Translations under genes and position numbers: made by a program
Assembly: GCA_021521415.1 (NCBI GenBank)
Contig: JAIQDT010004247.1
Span: 124,001 to 188,000, forward strand
Direction of reading: 5' to 3'
Source of the DNA: Bidens hawaiensis
Taxonomy: Eukaryota > Streptophyta > Magnoliopsida > Asterales > Asteraceae
Length of the DNA: 64,000 bases
Notes under the pieces: generated by a model
Told to the model about the DNA's origin: nothing
Seen by the model: the letters and a program-made list of their open reading frames with translations, nothing else
Database searches by the model: none
Part shown: positions 10,701-22,533 of the stretch, in pieces
Numbering within the stretch: the first letter of the stretch is position 1
Layout: each line of letters opens with the position of its first letter

Positions 10701-12650
10701 CATCTTGTATAACTAAAACAATTTTTTGTGTTCCACAGTCTATAAATTCCAAAATCATAATTAAATAGTTCTATAAATTCATCAAGATGAACCAATTTAT
10801 ATAACTAACCAATTCAAAACTAAATATGGCAAATATATTCAAATACAAGTACATGTACGATGTAATCCAAACATATGTTCTTCAAAGAAACCAAATTTCC
10901 TCTTTTATTTCTGTGTTTGCCTTTTTCTTTATCTCAATTTGGTCTATCAGTGTGAGTCCCTCCACTCCTCTTTCTTTATCTACTTATTGTTTCTCTCTTG
11001 TTGAAATAATGCAGTTGCACTATTTTCTTTTTCATCCGTTGTGCCTATAAATAATATAACACATTGAAACCAAAATAAAACTCCTTACGATCCATCATAA
11101 CCAAATATAACTTGTTTATAACTATCATAAGTCTATAACCCATTGCAAACACAAAACATACGTTGATGATTCATGAATATGAGCATGGAGCTTCTAATAC
11201 TTTTGAACTCCATTTCATAGAAAATTTAACAACATGTAATCTCATCATGCAGAAAATAAAATAGATCATTAACTTTCATTGTCACTCCTGCCATCGTCCT
11301 TACACAAGATCTTTATTTTCTCTTCTTTTCTCTCTCTAATTGGTGGCTCTGCAGTGCAATTAGAGTCAACATCATTTAGGTATTGTTTAAATATATATGA
11401 GCTCGACAAAAACATTAGCTACATATTTGACTTTACAGAAAATCAATCAAAAGCAGCTTCAATTTGGTTAATTAATGTTCTCTTTAACACTTAAAAGAAA
11501 GTTGTTGTGGACTTAAAAGAGTTCTTAGATAATATGCAATGGTCACTCCGCGCAAGCAAGATGGTGTTATAAGGAATAGAGCTATCAGAAAAAGATTTAC
11601 TAGCCGCATGGTCACATGACAAGGCTCTTTCTAATAAAAATATCCCGAGAAAAGACCTCACCTACAAAGTAAGATAAGTAATTATATAATCCATAATGCA
11701 GTAATAGAGATAGCATGTTCATGTGCTCATATTGAAACAAATAGGCCACTTACAAATACACCATTGCTGTCAATGCTTACCCACACTTTTGTAAGATATA
11801 TCAAATTTTGTTGTTATTACATGTGTCCAGGCATATGCCTTATGTCTATGAATATCATTTGATTGCAAACACCATAAATGAATACCATGGTCACTTACTA
11901 AAAACCAGTATCAATTACCAAATTACAAAGTAAAAAAGCAACAACTTTTTTTAATCCATAAAACGTTGTACATAAAATAAAAATAGAAAACAACATGATG
12001 ATTATGGCTACAGATACAATAATGTTAATAAATATAATAAAACAAAGAAGCAATATTTTACCTAATAACACCTTTGATACAAGCAGTTACATGTATTAAA
12101 ATCAACTCTAAGCAATGGCAAGTACAATAATGTTGAGTAAGCAAGTGAAGATTATAAGTTAAAAAGCTCTAAGGACTGAACACATTAAAAATCAGACACA
12201 TTAAAACAAGCAGGTAGTGGGCATTGACAAATATAAGCAAGAACTGAAATACATTAACACAAAGAGACGAAATTCGTAAACAAACAAGCGAAACACAAAA
12301 TTAGTTACAGCATCATGGTAATCTTTGATATGAACAAAAGTTGGTAAAAATTAAACAATTTCCTTACATCGATGTCAACAATTTTCGAGCAAGAAAAGTA
12401 AAAGCTTCCAATATGGTGTGGTGGCGGTGTGCCGATGATAACTGTGAGGGACAAACAGAGAGAGCAACTGGTTGTGCTATGTGCAGAATGACCAGGTGGT
12501 GGTGGTGCCGTTGTGGGAACCGGGAAGTTTTTTATATATTATTTGGAAAGGGATCAGATTTAGGTTTTTAAAAAGGAGGGAGATGGAATGAGGAGGTTTA
12601 GGAAAAAAAAAGATGGAGAAATCAAAGGGAGGTGGGAAATGTACGCTGAA
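10701..12650. other. AT-rich DNA, no gene seen
   Basis: The open frames here are short, low in complexity and resemble nothing I recognise. The stretch lies between the CACTA-like repeat block and the MULE remnant. It may be interior of a deleted transposon, but the sequence does not show that. Confidence 0.5.
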
Positions 12651-13388
12651 CTACTTTTTCAGATCTCAGATGTCATACGCTATGTATGTAATGTTATACG
12701 ATTCATATAGCTTATATAAACAAAAATACAAATAATATGAAATGCATACGATTCGTTTGAGCAACTTTTGAGTAAAATTAATAAACGCCTCGTATAAAAA
12801 GGACACAGTTCGTATAGCTTAAATACGAATAATTTAAAATATGTACGAGCCGTATGAATAACTTTTTAGCTTTAGAAAACAAAAACACAATCTTTCTGAA
12901 ATAAAATTCACGTTCATATATCACTTATCACTTTCATTTCTACTTGTTACCTGACGTATAATTTTAATGTATTTTATTTTTATAATATTTGGTTTTTGAT
13001 AATACATAGTTATTGTAATTGTTCCACAAGCTTTAATAAATTTTTTCGGCTATGATTTTCATCATGTGTTTTGTGTTACTTCAGTTCGGTTTCAACTACC
13101 AAAAACCGCTACTAACTGTTTAGCACAAGTTTAACCTAAAAAAGATGAAACTATGAACATTTCTAAGTACTAAACTCACATAGTTGTATAGCAAATACAT
13201 AAAAATATAAATATTAGCATACATCAAACCCCAACATAGTTGGAAAAGAAAAATAATACTACATCCATCCAAATTACTATAATCCACACATACAAAAAAA
13301 AAAAAAGATAACGTTTACGTGCGTCAACTTTAAAAGATAAACCATAATAAGTAAATTGTGCATTTATCATACTAGGCATCATCATAAA

Positions 13389-13690
13389 CCATGATCCTCG
13401 TCACTACCATCACCAAAACTATCTTCATAACCAAAATCATCATCATCACCGTCACCTCTATCAACATCATCACCAACACCAACACCACTAGCATCATCAT
13501 CACCTACATCATCACTGTTGTCATCACTACCGTCATCACCAACATCATGAAAGCCCGACTCCTCCTACGGCCGCGACTCCTTTGGCGGAGCCGGGGTATC
13601 ACGTAATGGCACATCATCAATGGGACCGTTCTTGTCCCTAACCAACCACTCTATCATCCTCTCCATCCTTATCATACACTGCTCCATATT
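13389..13690 (-). pseudogene. Acidic C-terminal exon of the MULE transposase
   Basis: On the minus strand this segment reads a short helical stretch (MEQCMIRMERMIEWLV, near 13690), then a proline-rich linker, one in-frame TAG, and then about 50 residues dominated by Asp, Gly and Ser, ending at a TGA near 13391. It lies downstream of the transposase core in the same orientation and is most simply its acidic tail. The plus-strand reading of the same bases gives an Ile/Thr-rich frame, which is a shadow. Assignment to the MULE gene is inference from position and strand. Confidence 0.5.
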
Positions 13691-13778
13691 AATTAATCGC
13701 ATATCCTAAGTCAACGTCCCGACATTGCCATGCGACAGCCCTGATCGACATGTGGCCCCTGAAAAAGTACATACATGT

Positions 13779-13985
13779 TAGGGATGGCAATGTAAGTAGG
13801 GATGGCAATGTAAGTAGGGATGGAAGTGAAACCCGAACCCGATGGGAAAACCCGAAACCCGACATAAATGAGACGGGTAATACCCGACCCGTTAGGGTAT
13901 TACTCGAAATAAGCGCACGGCAGACCCCAACCCGACCGTTTCAAACAACCAGATGGTCTCCCATGCAAAGCATTTACCCGACCAA
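13779..13985. mobile_element. MITE remnant with a triplicated 18-bp end
   Basis: The sequence TAGGGATGGCAATGTAAG occurs twice in tandem (13779-13796 and 13797-13814). A third diverged copy at 13815 leads into an array of ACCCGA/CGGGT units. The TAGGGATGGCAA start and the CCCGACCC interior match a common class of short plant hAT-like elements. The right end was not located, so the end coordinate is approximate. Confidence 0.5.
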
Positions 13986-14054
13986 CTTCTGTAACTATTA
14001 AATCTAAATCCTCTCTAGAAATATTTCATAGCAATAGACTAAAGGTTGGACGCT

Positions 14055-15660
14055 TATGGTTATGATGGAGAATGATTTGGCTATGTTCAAAGGTTGATAT
14101 TATATTAGCGACTTGCTACTTCACCATGCGATCAATGATTATCGGAAACTTTTCTAGAGTAGATTTGGAGTTTCTCAAATGTCTCTTTAACAAAGAATGT
14201 TAACTTTCCACTCGGTTGGTTGTATTATTACCAAAATTGAGATGTTTATCGCACCATGTAGACATAATTTTTTCTTTGCTAGGCTTTAACCATGTATCAT
14301 ACAAGTAAGGAAATAGTCCTGTAATTGTAAACACAATTGGTCACGCCTCAATTGAAAGTAACATGTAAACAACACAGTGAATAGAATTAAGACTTGCTTG
14401 GGTGGCTTGAAGAGTACTTTTCTTCAAGTCGTTGGAAATGGTAAAGGTACAACTCCTTGGTGGGAGAATTGAGTAACATTCTCCACTTATGGAGGTAGAC
14501 CTCCCAGTCTTCTTCAAGTGGAAAACTTTGCTTGTGGTGCTTGGTAATATTTTGATATATGCGAAATCGACACAGTAACATTTCAGCGTCTGGTAATTTC
14601 TGTTGGCATGCATTAATCAAAGCATATGCCATGTCTGTTAGTATGACACGTGGCTGCATACACTTGTCCAGCGTCCTTTTTAGTTGGCTTAAGACCCACG
14701 TGTAACTATCTTCTGTTTCGTCACTTATAAAAGCGAAAGCTACACAAAAGGTTTTACGGGTAGAAGTTACACCTACAATCTCAACAAATGGCAAACTGTA
14801 CCTATTTGTCTTGTATGTTGCATCTATGAGCAACACATGCGGGAATGCACGCCAAATCGGGAACGATAATTTATGAACGATGAATAGCCTCTCCAACTTG
14901 TGAGTTGATTCATTTACCTCATACTCTTGAAGGTAACCAACATTAGCCAAGAGTGTGAAAAGAACCTGCATCGGAGACTTATTACCGTGGAGGGATACTC
15001 GTTGCCTTTGTTTTCGTTGTATACGTTTTTTTAACGTAGATGCACATAGAGGGTATTGCTTTCTCGTTATTGATATAACGTTTTGAGGATCCACGTTCTG
15101 GTTTGTCAGATCCTTAACCAAAACTTTTTGTTCAGGGTTCAGCCTCTTTACAAATTCATGACCTTCCATATATATAGCAGCCGGATGATTATGTGTACCA
15201 CACACAACTTTTAGTTTCCAACCGTCTTCCTCTTTGTGGTACTTTGCAATCAATTGAAACGGACAGTTGATTTTCTTGGTACTAGCGAGTCTGACAGTTG
15301 CCTTCCCCTTGTATACACCATCACGATCACATCTAAGAAAAACCTTGTTCTTGTCGCCAGCAACATTTGTCTTAGACCATTGGGTCACTGTCACGCAGCC
15401 ATTGTTAAGTTCGGTGTTGTATGCCCATTGCTTCAACTCATCGAAACACATAAACACCTGAAATAAGATTCATATTTGCTAATAAAAAGATAATATAATA
15501 CAAACATGAATAGAAAACGTATACCTGTTCGGTTGCGAAAAATTACAAGATTCCACAAAAACGGTGGCGAAAGATTCATCGGATTCCACAACATATTCTT
15601 CAAAATTATGCATTTCGTCAACGAAATATATCAATGTGGTTGGAAAAATAAATTTAGGTT
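14055..15660 (-). pseudogene. MULE transposase (FAR1-like N-terminus), inactivated
   Basis: Mutator-type transposases cut and paste the element using a DDE catalytic core. The longest open part (14387-15457, 356 codons) starts with a FAR1-like/WRKY-GCM1-type DNA-binding region (GGCVT-like start, CPFQLIAKYH, CGTHNHP) and continues into the MULE core with LLIDATYKTN (first Asp) and RVILTDMAYALINA (second Asp). It loses frame near 14390. Minus-strand reading to about 14055 recovers the family's conserved WCDKHLNFGNNTTNRVES and LEKF region, broken by a TAA inside the VESQH motif and a TAG further on. Upstream, a short exon-like segment (about 15527-15640) ends in ACAG/GTATAC, and the core is preceded by TTTCAG, suggesting an intron near 15460-15526. 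The joined frame could not be made to fit, so the gene is degenerate. Confidence 0.8.
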
Positions 15661-16307
15661 GGTAATATTTTAACAACATTTGGAAGGGATGAAGAGGGAG
15701 AAAGAAGTGAGTAAAATATACATATACTTCGTTGTTTATAATTAACTGGGTTCAAAGAAATAAGTTGGTAAAAAACCCAATGAGATTGCACAATTTATAT
15801 GGTTGAAAGATTCTTTTTATACCAAATATTCGCCTTACAATATGGTCAAATAACCGATTACACATAACACAGTTCGTATATCAGTGATAGATTGATTGAT
15901 TAAATGTTGAAACACATTTCACGCTTAAGTAATTGCTCAATTTTAATTTCTTCGTCATACGTTTTGTATTAGTTCTTATGCAGTTCGTATAGATTACTTT
16001 TCATGATTTTTTCAAAAAAACTACATGCATACGATTTGTATTCTTTCTTATACGGTTCATATGGTTATGTTAGATTTACATGCTTCATATGAAATGTTAT
16101 ATGTCTCGTCTTCCATATAATACGAACTGTATAAAAAAGGATATGGCTCGTATAGTTTCTATAGTATATGACTCGTATAGTCTTCCATATGATCGTATGT
16201 CTTCTTTGATTTGACTAACTTAAGTTATTATTCCATACGGTGCGTATGTCAGCATACGCTGCGTATGCAGCCTATGATTAGATGGGGGAATGGTGTCAAA
16301 TGAGTGT

Positions 16308-16363
16308 AAATGGTGTATCTATAGCAGAGCCCGAGTTTAAATGTTGTATCTATAGCAGAGCCC
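16308..16363. repeat. 25-bp tandem duplication
   Basis: Two copies of a 25-bp segment that differ at one base (AAATGGTGTATC... and AAATGTTGTATC...), at 16308-16332 and 16339-16363, separated by six bases. They lie just outside the right arm of the MULE. Confidence 0.85.
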
Positions 16364-17212
16364 TTTTATATTTTAATAAATAATAAAATGATTAAATAAG
16401 TTTAAATATATAAGGTTTTTTGGCATATAATATTCTAATCTTAAATTCATATGTATTGTGGGATTATAATTTTTAAAACTCGACCTCTAAAGAGTGTGAG
16501 CATTTATTACACCACTATATACTATTAAACAAATGTCATTTGGTTATATGTAAAAAGAGGTTAAGTTAATTAAAAATATAAAAAAATTACTAATATTATT
16601 CTATGTGTTGGAGAGAACGATCATTTTGACATTGAATCACTAACTTGAATAAAAAGTTTACATGACAAAGTTAATTCATCAAACTTGGGTCACAATGGAT
16701 CGTAATTAGTGAAGATAGATCAAACATGTTGTAGTGGATCATATTGGAGCTTAATAGCCATGATAGGGTCTTAATTTTGAACCTTAATAGTCATAGCTAT
16801 TATCACCCCGTGATGTGCTTCATTAAGTAAACATTAAACCTTAAAAAGCTTAGATTATGTTGTAGTGAGACATATTATGTCGTAACAAGCTATAGTGGCT
16901 CATATATGTCTTGGTGTCGAGTATTAGGTCTTAATAGTTACATTACATCATAGTGAGCAATAATAGATCCTAGCGTGTATGGCTTGGTGGGATGCATTGA
17001 CACATTAAAATATTAGTGTAAAATACAATAGTCATTATGGGTCTTCATGACTTGATGGACTTTCTTAAGTCATATTTGATTTTAAAGGTTACACAGTTAT
17101 ACTAGATCTTAATGCTGAATAAAATATCAGACATATTTAAATAGTCCATAACTAATCCTTATTTACTAATATTGAACCTGACTAATAATCATTATTTTCC
17201 CCTATTTAATCA
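16364..17212. other. AT-rich DNA, no gene seen
   Basis: No coding region. Loosely repeated ATAG/TTAATAG and GTCTTAATG-like phrases are present, but none is regular enough to call. Confidence 0.5.
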
Positions 17213-17220
17213 TAATCGAC

Positions 17221-17773
17221 TAGGGTGTTCAAGAAATCTGAAATCCGAACCGAAATTGAAACCCGAATAATCCGATCTGAATACCCGAATAACTAATTCA
17301 TATCGGATTCAGATATGGATTTCAAAAATTCCGGATAGTTCGGCTTATTTGGATATCCTAATATATAACATGTTATTAGTGTATATAGCCAAGTCTTCTA
17401 ACATTTACAATAACCTTATAACCATAACTTCATTATTCGTTTAATTGACCTAACACACCATAGGCAAAAATGCATAACACTCTGTCGTTATACTCTCTAA
17501 CACTACTTAACTTCTTTGTTCTTATAGTATTTTATTTTTATTTTCCAGTTTTGTATGTTTACTTAATACAACTTAAGTTTATATTTTTGTTATAGGGGTT
17601 ATTCGGATTATTTCGGATTATCCGAATCCGATCGAATCCATTCGAATTCAATTCAAATTGGATAGGGATGTCTCTAATTCGAATCGAATCGGATTTCAGA
17701 TATGGTTTTAAAATTTTCAAATTCGAACAATCCGAACCTAATAACCCGTTATCTGATCCGATTAACACTCCTA
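17221..17773. mobile_element. hAT-like MITE with perfect 8-bp TSD
   Basis: The element starts TAGGGTGTTCAAG and ends TTAACACTCCTA. It is flanked by the perfect direct repeat TAATCGAC (17213-17220 and 17774-17781), the 8-bp signature of hAT insertion. The 553-bp interior consists of degenerate ATCCGAA/TTCGGAT units and no ORF. It belongs to the same family as 1878-2417, and its intact duplication marks it as the younger or better preserved of the two. Confidence 0.92.
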
Positions 17774-18059
17774 TAATCGACGATTACAAGAATTAACCCT
17801 AACGGTGAGCATTAGTCATAACTTAATTTTAAAACTATATTTGCAATTTCGACGTTTTTGGGAACATACGGATCAAGTTTTGATTGAGGTGGTCATCGGA
17901 TAAGAAAGAAAGTCAAAATTAATTTTAAGTTTAAAAAGTTTATGAAATGAGCTTTAATTGAGGTTTGCGAGGAATGTGAAGTCAAAAATAATTTACTTCG
18001 AAAATTATATTTTTAATCCAACAATTGCATTTTTACAGATAAATTTTGAAAGTTATATT

Positions 18060-18742
18060 CGATTGTTTGTGCGACCAACTTAGCTTTCGTTTTTTTAATC
18101 AATTTTATTGTGTGGCCACCGAACAATTTCGGTCGGTAAATCTTAAACAATTTAATTTATTTTAAATTATTGACCATTTTTGCAACTGAAAAAATTCGGT
18201 TTCGCTACATATGCAACCGATTAGTGACCGAAAATACGGTTGCAAAATTCACAACCAATTTTGTTTTAGTCGCTATTTTTGTAACCAAACAATTTTGTCG
18301 GTGATTTTGAGAACATCATTTTTGCAACCGAAACAATTTCGGTTGCTATATTTGCGAGCAAAAAAAACCCGGTTGCTAATTTTGTGACCGAGTTTCCTTT
18401 GGTCACTAATTTTACAACTAAACAACTTCGGCCGGTAAAACTGTGACCGTTTTTGCGACCAAAATAATTTTTATTTTATTATTTCTTTTATTTTAATATT
18501 AAGCGACCATTTTCGCAACCGAAACAACTTCGGTCGCTACATTTGTGACCGATTAACGACCGAAATAACTCGGTTGCTAATTTTGCGACCATTATTGGTT
18601 GGTCGCTATTTTTGTGACCGATTTTGATTTGGTCGCTACTTTTGCCACAGCTTTTATTCCGGTCACAAATACGGTCGCTAGCTTAGTGACCATTTTGGTT
18701 GGTCGCAAAATTCGGTCGCTTTTTCCCATTTGTGTTGTAGTG
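18060..18742. mobile_element. CACTA transposon terminus with subterminal repeats
   Basis: The right edge reads GTGTTGTAGTG on the plus strand, i.e. CACTACAACAC inward, the diagnostic CACTA end. Inside it lie about 680 bp of repeated GCGACC/GGTCGC and GCAACCGAAA motifs in both orientations, the typical transposase-binding subterminal array. No TNP2-type transposase was found between here and the similar block at 10190-10700. If the two blocks belong together, the element is a non-autonomous deletion derivative carrying other insertions. Confidence 0.75.
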
Positions 18743-18925
18743 GAATGACTAAAAGTTGCATGTTTACCAGCTAGTAGCAACTTGGTTGTTGAAATTTGAT
18801 GGTAAACTAAAAGGTCAATCGCAAAAACAAATAAAATGTAGAAGCATCTTATACTTCGGTAAGATCTGGGAACTTCGGTAGTTACAGAGTTCGCTACCAA
18901 ATGCATTTATTGATACTGATGTAAT

Positions 18926-19930
18926 CAGTGGCGGGTCCAGAAAATTTAGCCGGTGGGTGCAAAAAAAGTTTCAACCTAGAACTCGTTAATTCAAACTCAA
19001 ACAAGTCAAACCAAAAAGGGTTGGGTCAAACCGAAACGGGTTGAGTAAAAAATTACATTTAGCAAACTACGTATAGAAATGTAAACAATAAATTTTTATT
19101 AAAGATAAACAAAAATACATATTACAATTGATCACTACGTGATTTTATCTTTTTGAAAACGGTCAATTACAACTTCATTCGTAATACTTAAAAGTGCTTC
19201 TTTTTCAACACTACAAATTACACAATCATTCAAAAAAACTTCACAAATTCAATTACGTAAATTTGTTTTCATGATCTTCATTACCGAAAAACATCTCTCA
19301 ACCGTTGCGGTTGCAATAGGCAAAACTAATGTTAGCTTTAATAATCGATAAAACAAATGAGAAGAGATATGTTTCCTTGTTTCCACCATAACTCTAGCAA
19401 GATCCGTAATACCTTTCATATTAGCAAATTTTTCATCTTTTAGCACTCTATCAATGTACAAACCAAGTTGAGATGCAAGAACAATTTTGTCCTCATTATC
19501 AAAATCATATGGATAAAACTCACACGATCTCAATAACTTTGATGCATTAAACTTGGAAAATGAATCATACGAATTGAAAGTCAACATATTTTGAAGTAAA
19601 TCCGTGTTAATCGAATTAAAGGTATCATCAAATTCTTGAATTTTCATATCGACGACATTGTTGAAACAATCAAAATTATAATAATGTTGATTGATGATTG
19701 TGTATCTTTGTTTTTTGGGTCTATAACCAGTGTCATTGACAGCATGTGAAGCCGCCATCACCCTAATATGTTCGACTCCCACTAATTCCAAATTTCCAGT
19801 AAACGTGGTTGAGCAATTAACTAATATGAGCTTAATTGTTATTGTTAATAAAAAAATTAAATTTTGGCTTAAAATTTAAAAAAGATAAGTTTGGGGCACA
19901 AAAACAATTATGAGTAGGTCGCTAATTTTT
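18926..19930 (-). mobile_element. Truncated hAT transposon
   Basis: The left edge CAGTGGCGGGTCCAG matches the terminal sequence common in plant hAT (Tip100-like) elements. The 3' end of a hAT transposase gene lies immediately inside it. The other terminus and the first half of the transposase are missing, and the Tat retrotransposon LTR begins at about 19936, where homology ends. Its insertion or a later deletion probably removed the rest. Confidence 0.7.
19137..19791 (-). pseudogene. hAT transposase C-terminal fragment
   Basis: The fragment encodes the C-terminal half of a hAT transposase of the zinc finger MYM-type-1-like group, which in an intact enzyme completes the catalytic domain and mediates dimerisation. 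The sequence has the family's YNFDCFNNVVDMKIQEF segment, a LLQNMLTF block and the hAT dimerisation motif LPIATATVERCFS. The frame stops at a TGA (19249-19251) right after KTNLRN. Reading through it continues with conserved LNDCVICSVEKEALL to a second stop at 19137. The TGA is most simply a CGA-to-TGA transition in an arginine codon. The N-terminal zinc-finger and first catalytic parts are absent. Confidence 0.85.
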
Positions 19931-19935
19931 TTGTA

Positions 19936-20732
19936 TGGTCACTTGGGTCTTTAGACCTATAAAAGTAGGGTACCAGAAAGACCCAAATACCCTTAAGTAT
20001 CACCCGCGGGTCAAAGGGAAACTCCTCATATACCACCCGCGGGACGTATAGATCACCCGCATGACTCAAAGAGAAAGGAAGAACAATGGTACATCCTAGA
20101 GACTACGTGCGGGAGGATCCAGACGCCCTTAGAAGCCATCCGCAGGGTAGTATTTTCATCCACAAGGATTGCCACAAGGCAACGTCATAGGACAACTGTA
20201 ATTAACCAACGATTTTCTAGAAGATATACCAAGATCCTTTATTGGGACAGCTGGCCAGGTTGTTACAACCATGCACATGGTCAGGTTTATCTCGTCCTAT
20301 CACAAAGGGAAACGTGTCCAGGTTGTTACAATATTGCACATGGGCCGTATAGCTCAACCTATCACAGGAAGACATGTGTCTAGGCGGTTACGAGAGCATG
20401 TTCTAGAAACGGACATCTAGGCCAATTATATTCCCACATCCTTCGGCTATAAATACCTTCACAATCTCAATGAGGTACTCCCAACTATCTACTCTAAATA
20501 CTCTAAGTACTTTATCTTCACCGGAATAGTACTTATTCTCACGATGGAGGGTGGTCATGGGAAGAACCCCCTCTTGTCCTTCCCGTAACGAGCTCACGGT
20601 GTCTGTTTTGTAGGTTTCTGTCGTTGGACTTGGGAGATCAGACTCGTATCGTTGTTAGTAGTTGTTTGTACCTTACCCTGTGGACTCATTGGATCTAAGA
20701 CATGTTAAGGGGATTAGATCCGTGTTTCTTCA
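19936..20732 (+). repeat. 5' LTR of the Tat element
   Basis: Aligns along its length with 35938-36769, sharing phrases such as AGACCCAAATACCC, ACCCGCATGACTCAAAG and GAGCTCACGGTGTCTGTTT. It lacks about 30 bp present in the 3' copy after CAAGATCCTTT. It ends GTGTTTCTTCA immediately before the PBS. The start is set at the first base of shared sequence and is uncertain by a few bases. Confidence 0.85.
20448..20455 (+). promoter_or_regulatory. TATA box of the Tat 5' LTR
   Basis: TATAAATA in the context TTCGGCTATAAATACC, conserved in the 3' LTR (36475-36482) and in the solo LTR at 2565-3541. Confidence 0.65.
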
Positions 20733-20750
20733 TTGGCGCCATCCATGTTT
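20733..20750 (+). promoter_or_regulatory. Primer binding site of the Tat element
   Basis: TTGGCGCC follows the LTR end directly. A PBS starting TGGCGCC is usual in Tat and Athila elements. The remaining bases match less well, consistent with decay. Confidence 0.65.
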
Positions 20751-20814
20751 TGCTAGAATTGTGTTAGTTTTCATTGTTCCGATACGACATGTGTCAAATC
20801 CCCAAGGGCCGATG

Positions 20815-22533
20815 GAAATTCCGATAACTGTCAGACGTACTGTTGATGTCACAGCACCTGGAGGACCTACTACAGGTGATTTGGGGACACGTTACTGGTG
20901 AGAATCGTCGAGCTCGTACAGAGTTGGGTCTGGAATATGGATATGATGATTCTGAATTGACGAGATCTCATCATCGTAACTCTAGACCTGAAGGATTCCA
21001 GTCTCCTGAAGAATGGTTACGTATTCAGCAAGAAAACGCCTTAGCTGAATATCAGCGTATGATTCGTGAAAAGCGAGTTTGCGCTCGTACCTTAATTTTT
21101 GATGACGCGTCTGGAAGATCTCTGTCTCATTCTGTCGCAGTTTGGAGGAGTCAAGTAAGAACCAGTCTGCAAATGCAGAGAACCTCAGAGGATGATTTTG
21201 AAAGAAGAAGGCGTGATTGTCTTTATTCTTTCACATGCAGTCCTCGCAGAATCTAGTATGACAGTTATGATCCAACGTGTCATCCAAGTGACATTAGTTA
21301 TTTCAGTGGTAATAGCAGAATTCATACTAGAGAGGAAACTAGTCGCCCGCGGGCGGTAGTTCGCCAGACTGTATACCACAATGATGCGGAAGAAGATTTC
21401 ACAAAACCGTATTGTCCCGCAGCCTTTGCTGAAAAGTCGAAATTCATAGCGCGTATCGCAACAGCTCCATTCCTGGTTAATGCAAAAATTCCTACTTCTT
21501 TAGGGGAGTACAATGGAATGACAGATCTTAGTGATCACTAGTTGAAGTTTGTGGCAGTAGGAGGAGTCAGTGGTTGGACTCTTCCTTATTGGTGTCACAT
21601 GTTTGCATTAACAATGACTGGGGCGGCACGCGAATGGTTTGAAAAATTACCCGATGGGCAGATTACTAGTTGGGATGATTTGGTGAAAAAAATTTCCCAA
21701 CAATTCAGTCAGCAAAAGAAGCGCGCTCGTGACCCGTTAGAGATTTTAGATGTTATTCGCCGAGATAATGAATCTGTTGAAGACTTCATTACTCGATTTA
21801 ATAATGAAAGCTTGAACATCGGAGGAATCAGCAAGGATATGCTGCGGGGAGCCTTCCGCAAAAATGTACGAAGCAACGCTTTGATCCGCACTCTTGCTGG
21901 CAAGGATGGAATGCCCCAAGAGTGGGATGATATTATGTCTGCTGCAAAATTGTTTGCAAGGACTGAAAAGACCTTAGGGTCTGACAGTTCAAAGCCAAAA
22001 TTGAAAGTGGAATTTCGGAATCCGCAGCCAAATAGGCAGGCCAAGGGAACAATTTGGTCAAGGCTTCAGCCCGCCGTGGACAACTCAAAACAGTTCGAGC
22101 AAGATCGCTGATAGGTAACAAGAATAAAGCAGGCTCCTCAACACATCGCGTCAACAATTGGACCCCGCTAAAAAAGACTCCCTTAGAAATTTTGACCACC
22201 GAGAACATGAAGTTCAAAAACACCTCAACGAATGATGAAAAGATCATTTCTCAACCCCAAAAAACATTTCACATATCATGATGACATTGGTCACAATACT
22301 GATGAATATTTGGCCTTGAAAGAGGAAATTGAGGCAGCAGTCAAGTCTGGAAAGCTTAGGCACTTGGTCAAGAATACAAGACAAGGGACTGGGAAAGCTC
22401 CTTCACAGGATAACCAGGGCCCGTCTAAAAACATGTTAAGTACTTGAACGTTCACATGATTGAAGGAGGATGCATGATTGGGGGGAAAGAGGAGAGAGTT
22501 TGATGAGGAAGAATTGAAGAAAGAACCTGTAAT
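20815..22533 (+). pseudogene. Tat gag, frameshifted
   Basis: Gag coats the element RNA. Three reading frames carry consecutive pieces. 20843-21256 holds a polar N-terminal region. 21542-22111 holds the conserved retrotransposon Gag domain, with MTGAAREWFEKLP and FITRFNNESL-like motifs. About 22232-22533 holds the C-terminal region with a YHDDIGHNTDEYLALKEEIE zinc-knuckle-like segment typical of Tat elements, in which the cysteines are lost. Frameshifts and stops separate the pieces, and a short gap between 21256 and 21542 contains further stops. The last coding bases run into the solo LTR at 22534, which separates gag from protease. Confidence 0.8.

Larger units (their letters stand above)
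12651..16290 (-). mobile_element. Decayed Mutator-like element (MULE)
   Basis: A broken MULE transposase gene on the minus strand (about 13389-15660) is flanked on both sides by AT-rich arms full of TACGA/CGTAT motifs (12651-12870 and 15830-16290). These read like long, degenerate terminal regions. Exact inverted ends and a 9-bp target duplication could not be fixed by eye, so the limits are approximate. A MITE end has invaded the 3' part of the gene at 13779. Confidence 0.6.

Noticed and set aside
12341..12571. 76-codon Trp/Cys-rich ORF
   Set aside because: GGTGGTGGT-type low-complexity sequence gives the unusual composition; no start context or domain.
13391..13606. Plus-strand Ile/Thr-rich ORF
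   Set aside because: It is the complement of an Asp-rich minus-strand segment that fits the tail of the MULE transposase.
14387..15457. Host FAR1/FHY3-type transcription factor gene
   Set aside because: The frame is broken by stops and shifts downstream, and it is flanked by TACGA/CGTAT-rich arms and other transposons; a MULE transposase remnant explains it better.
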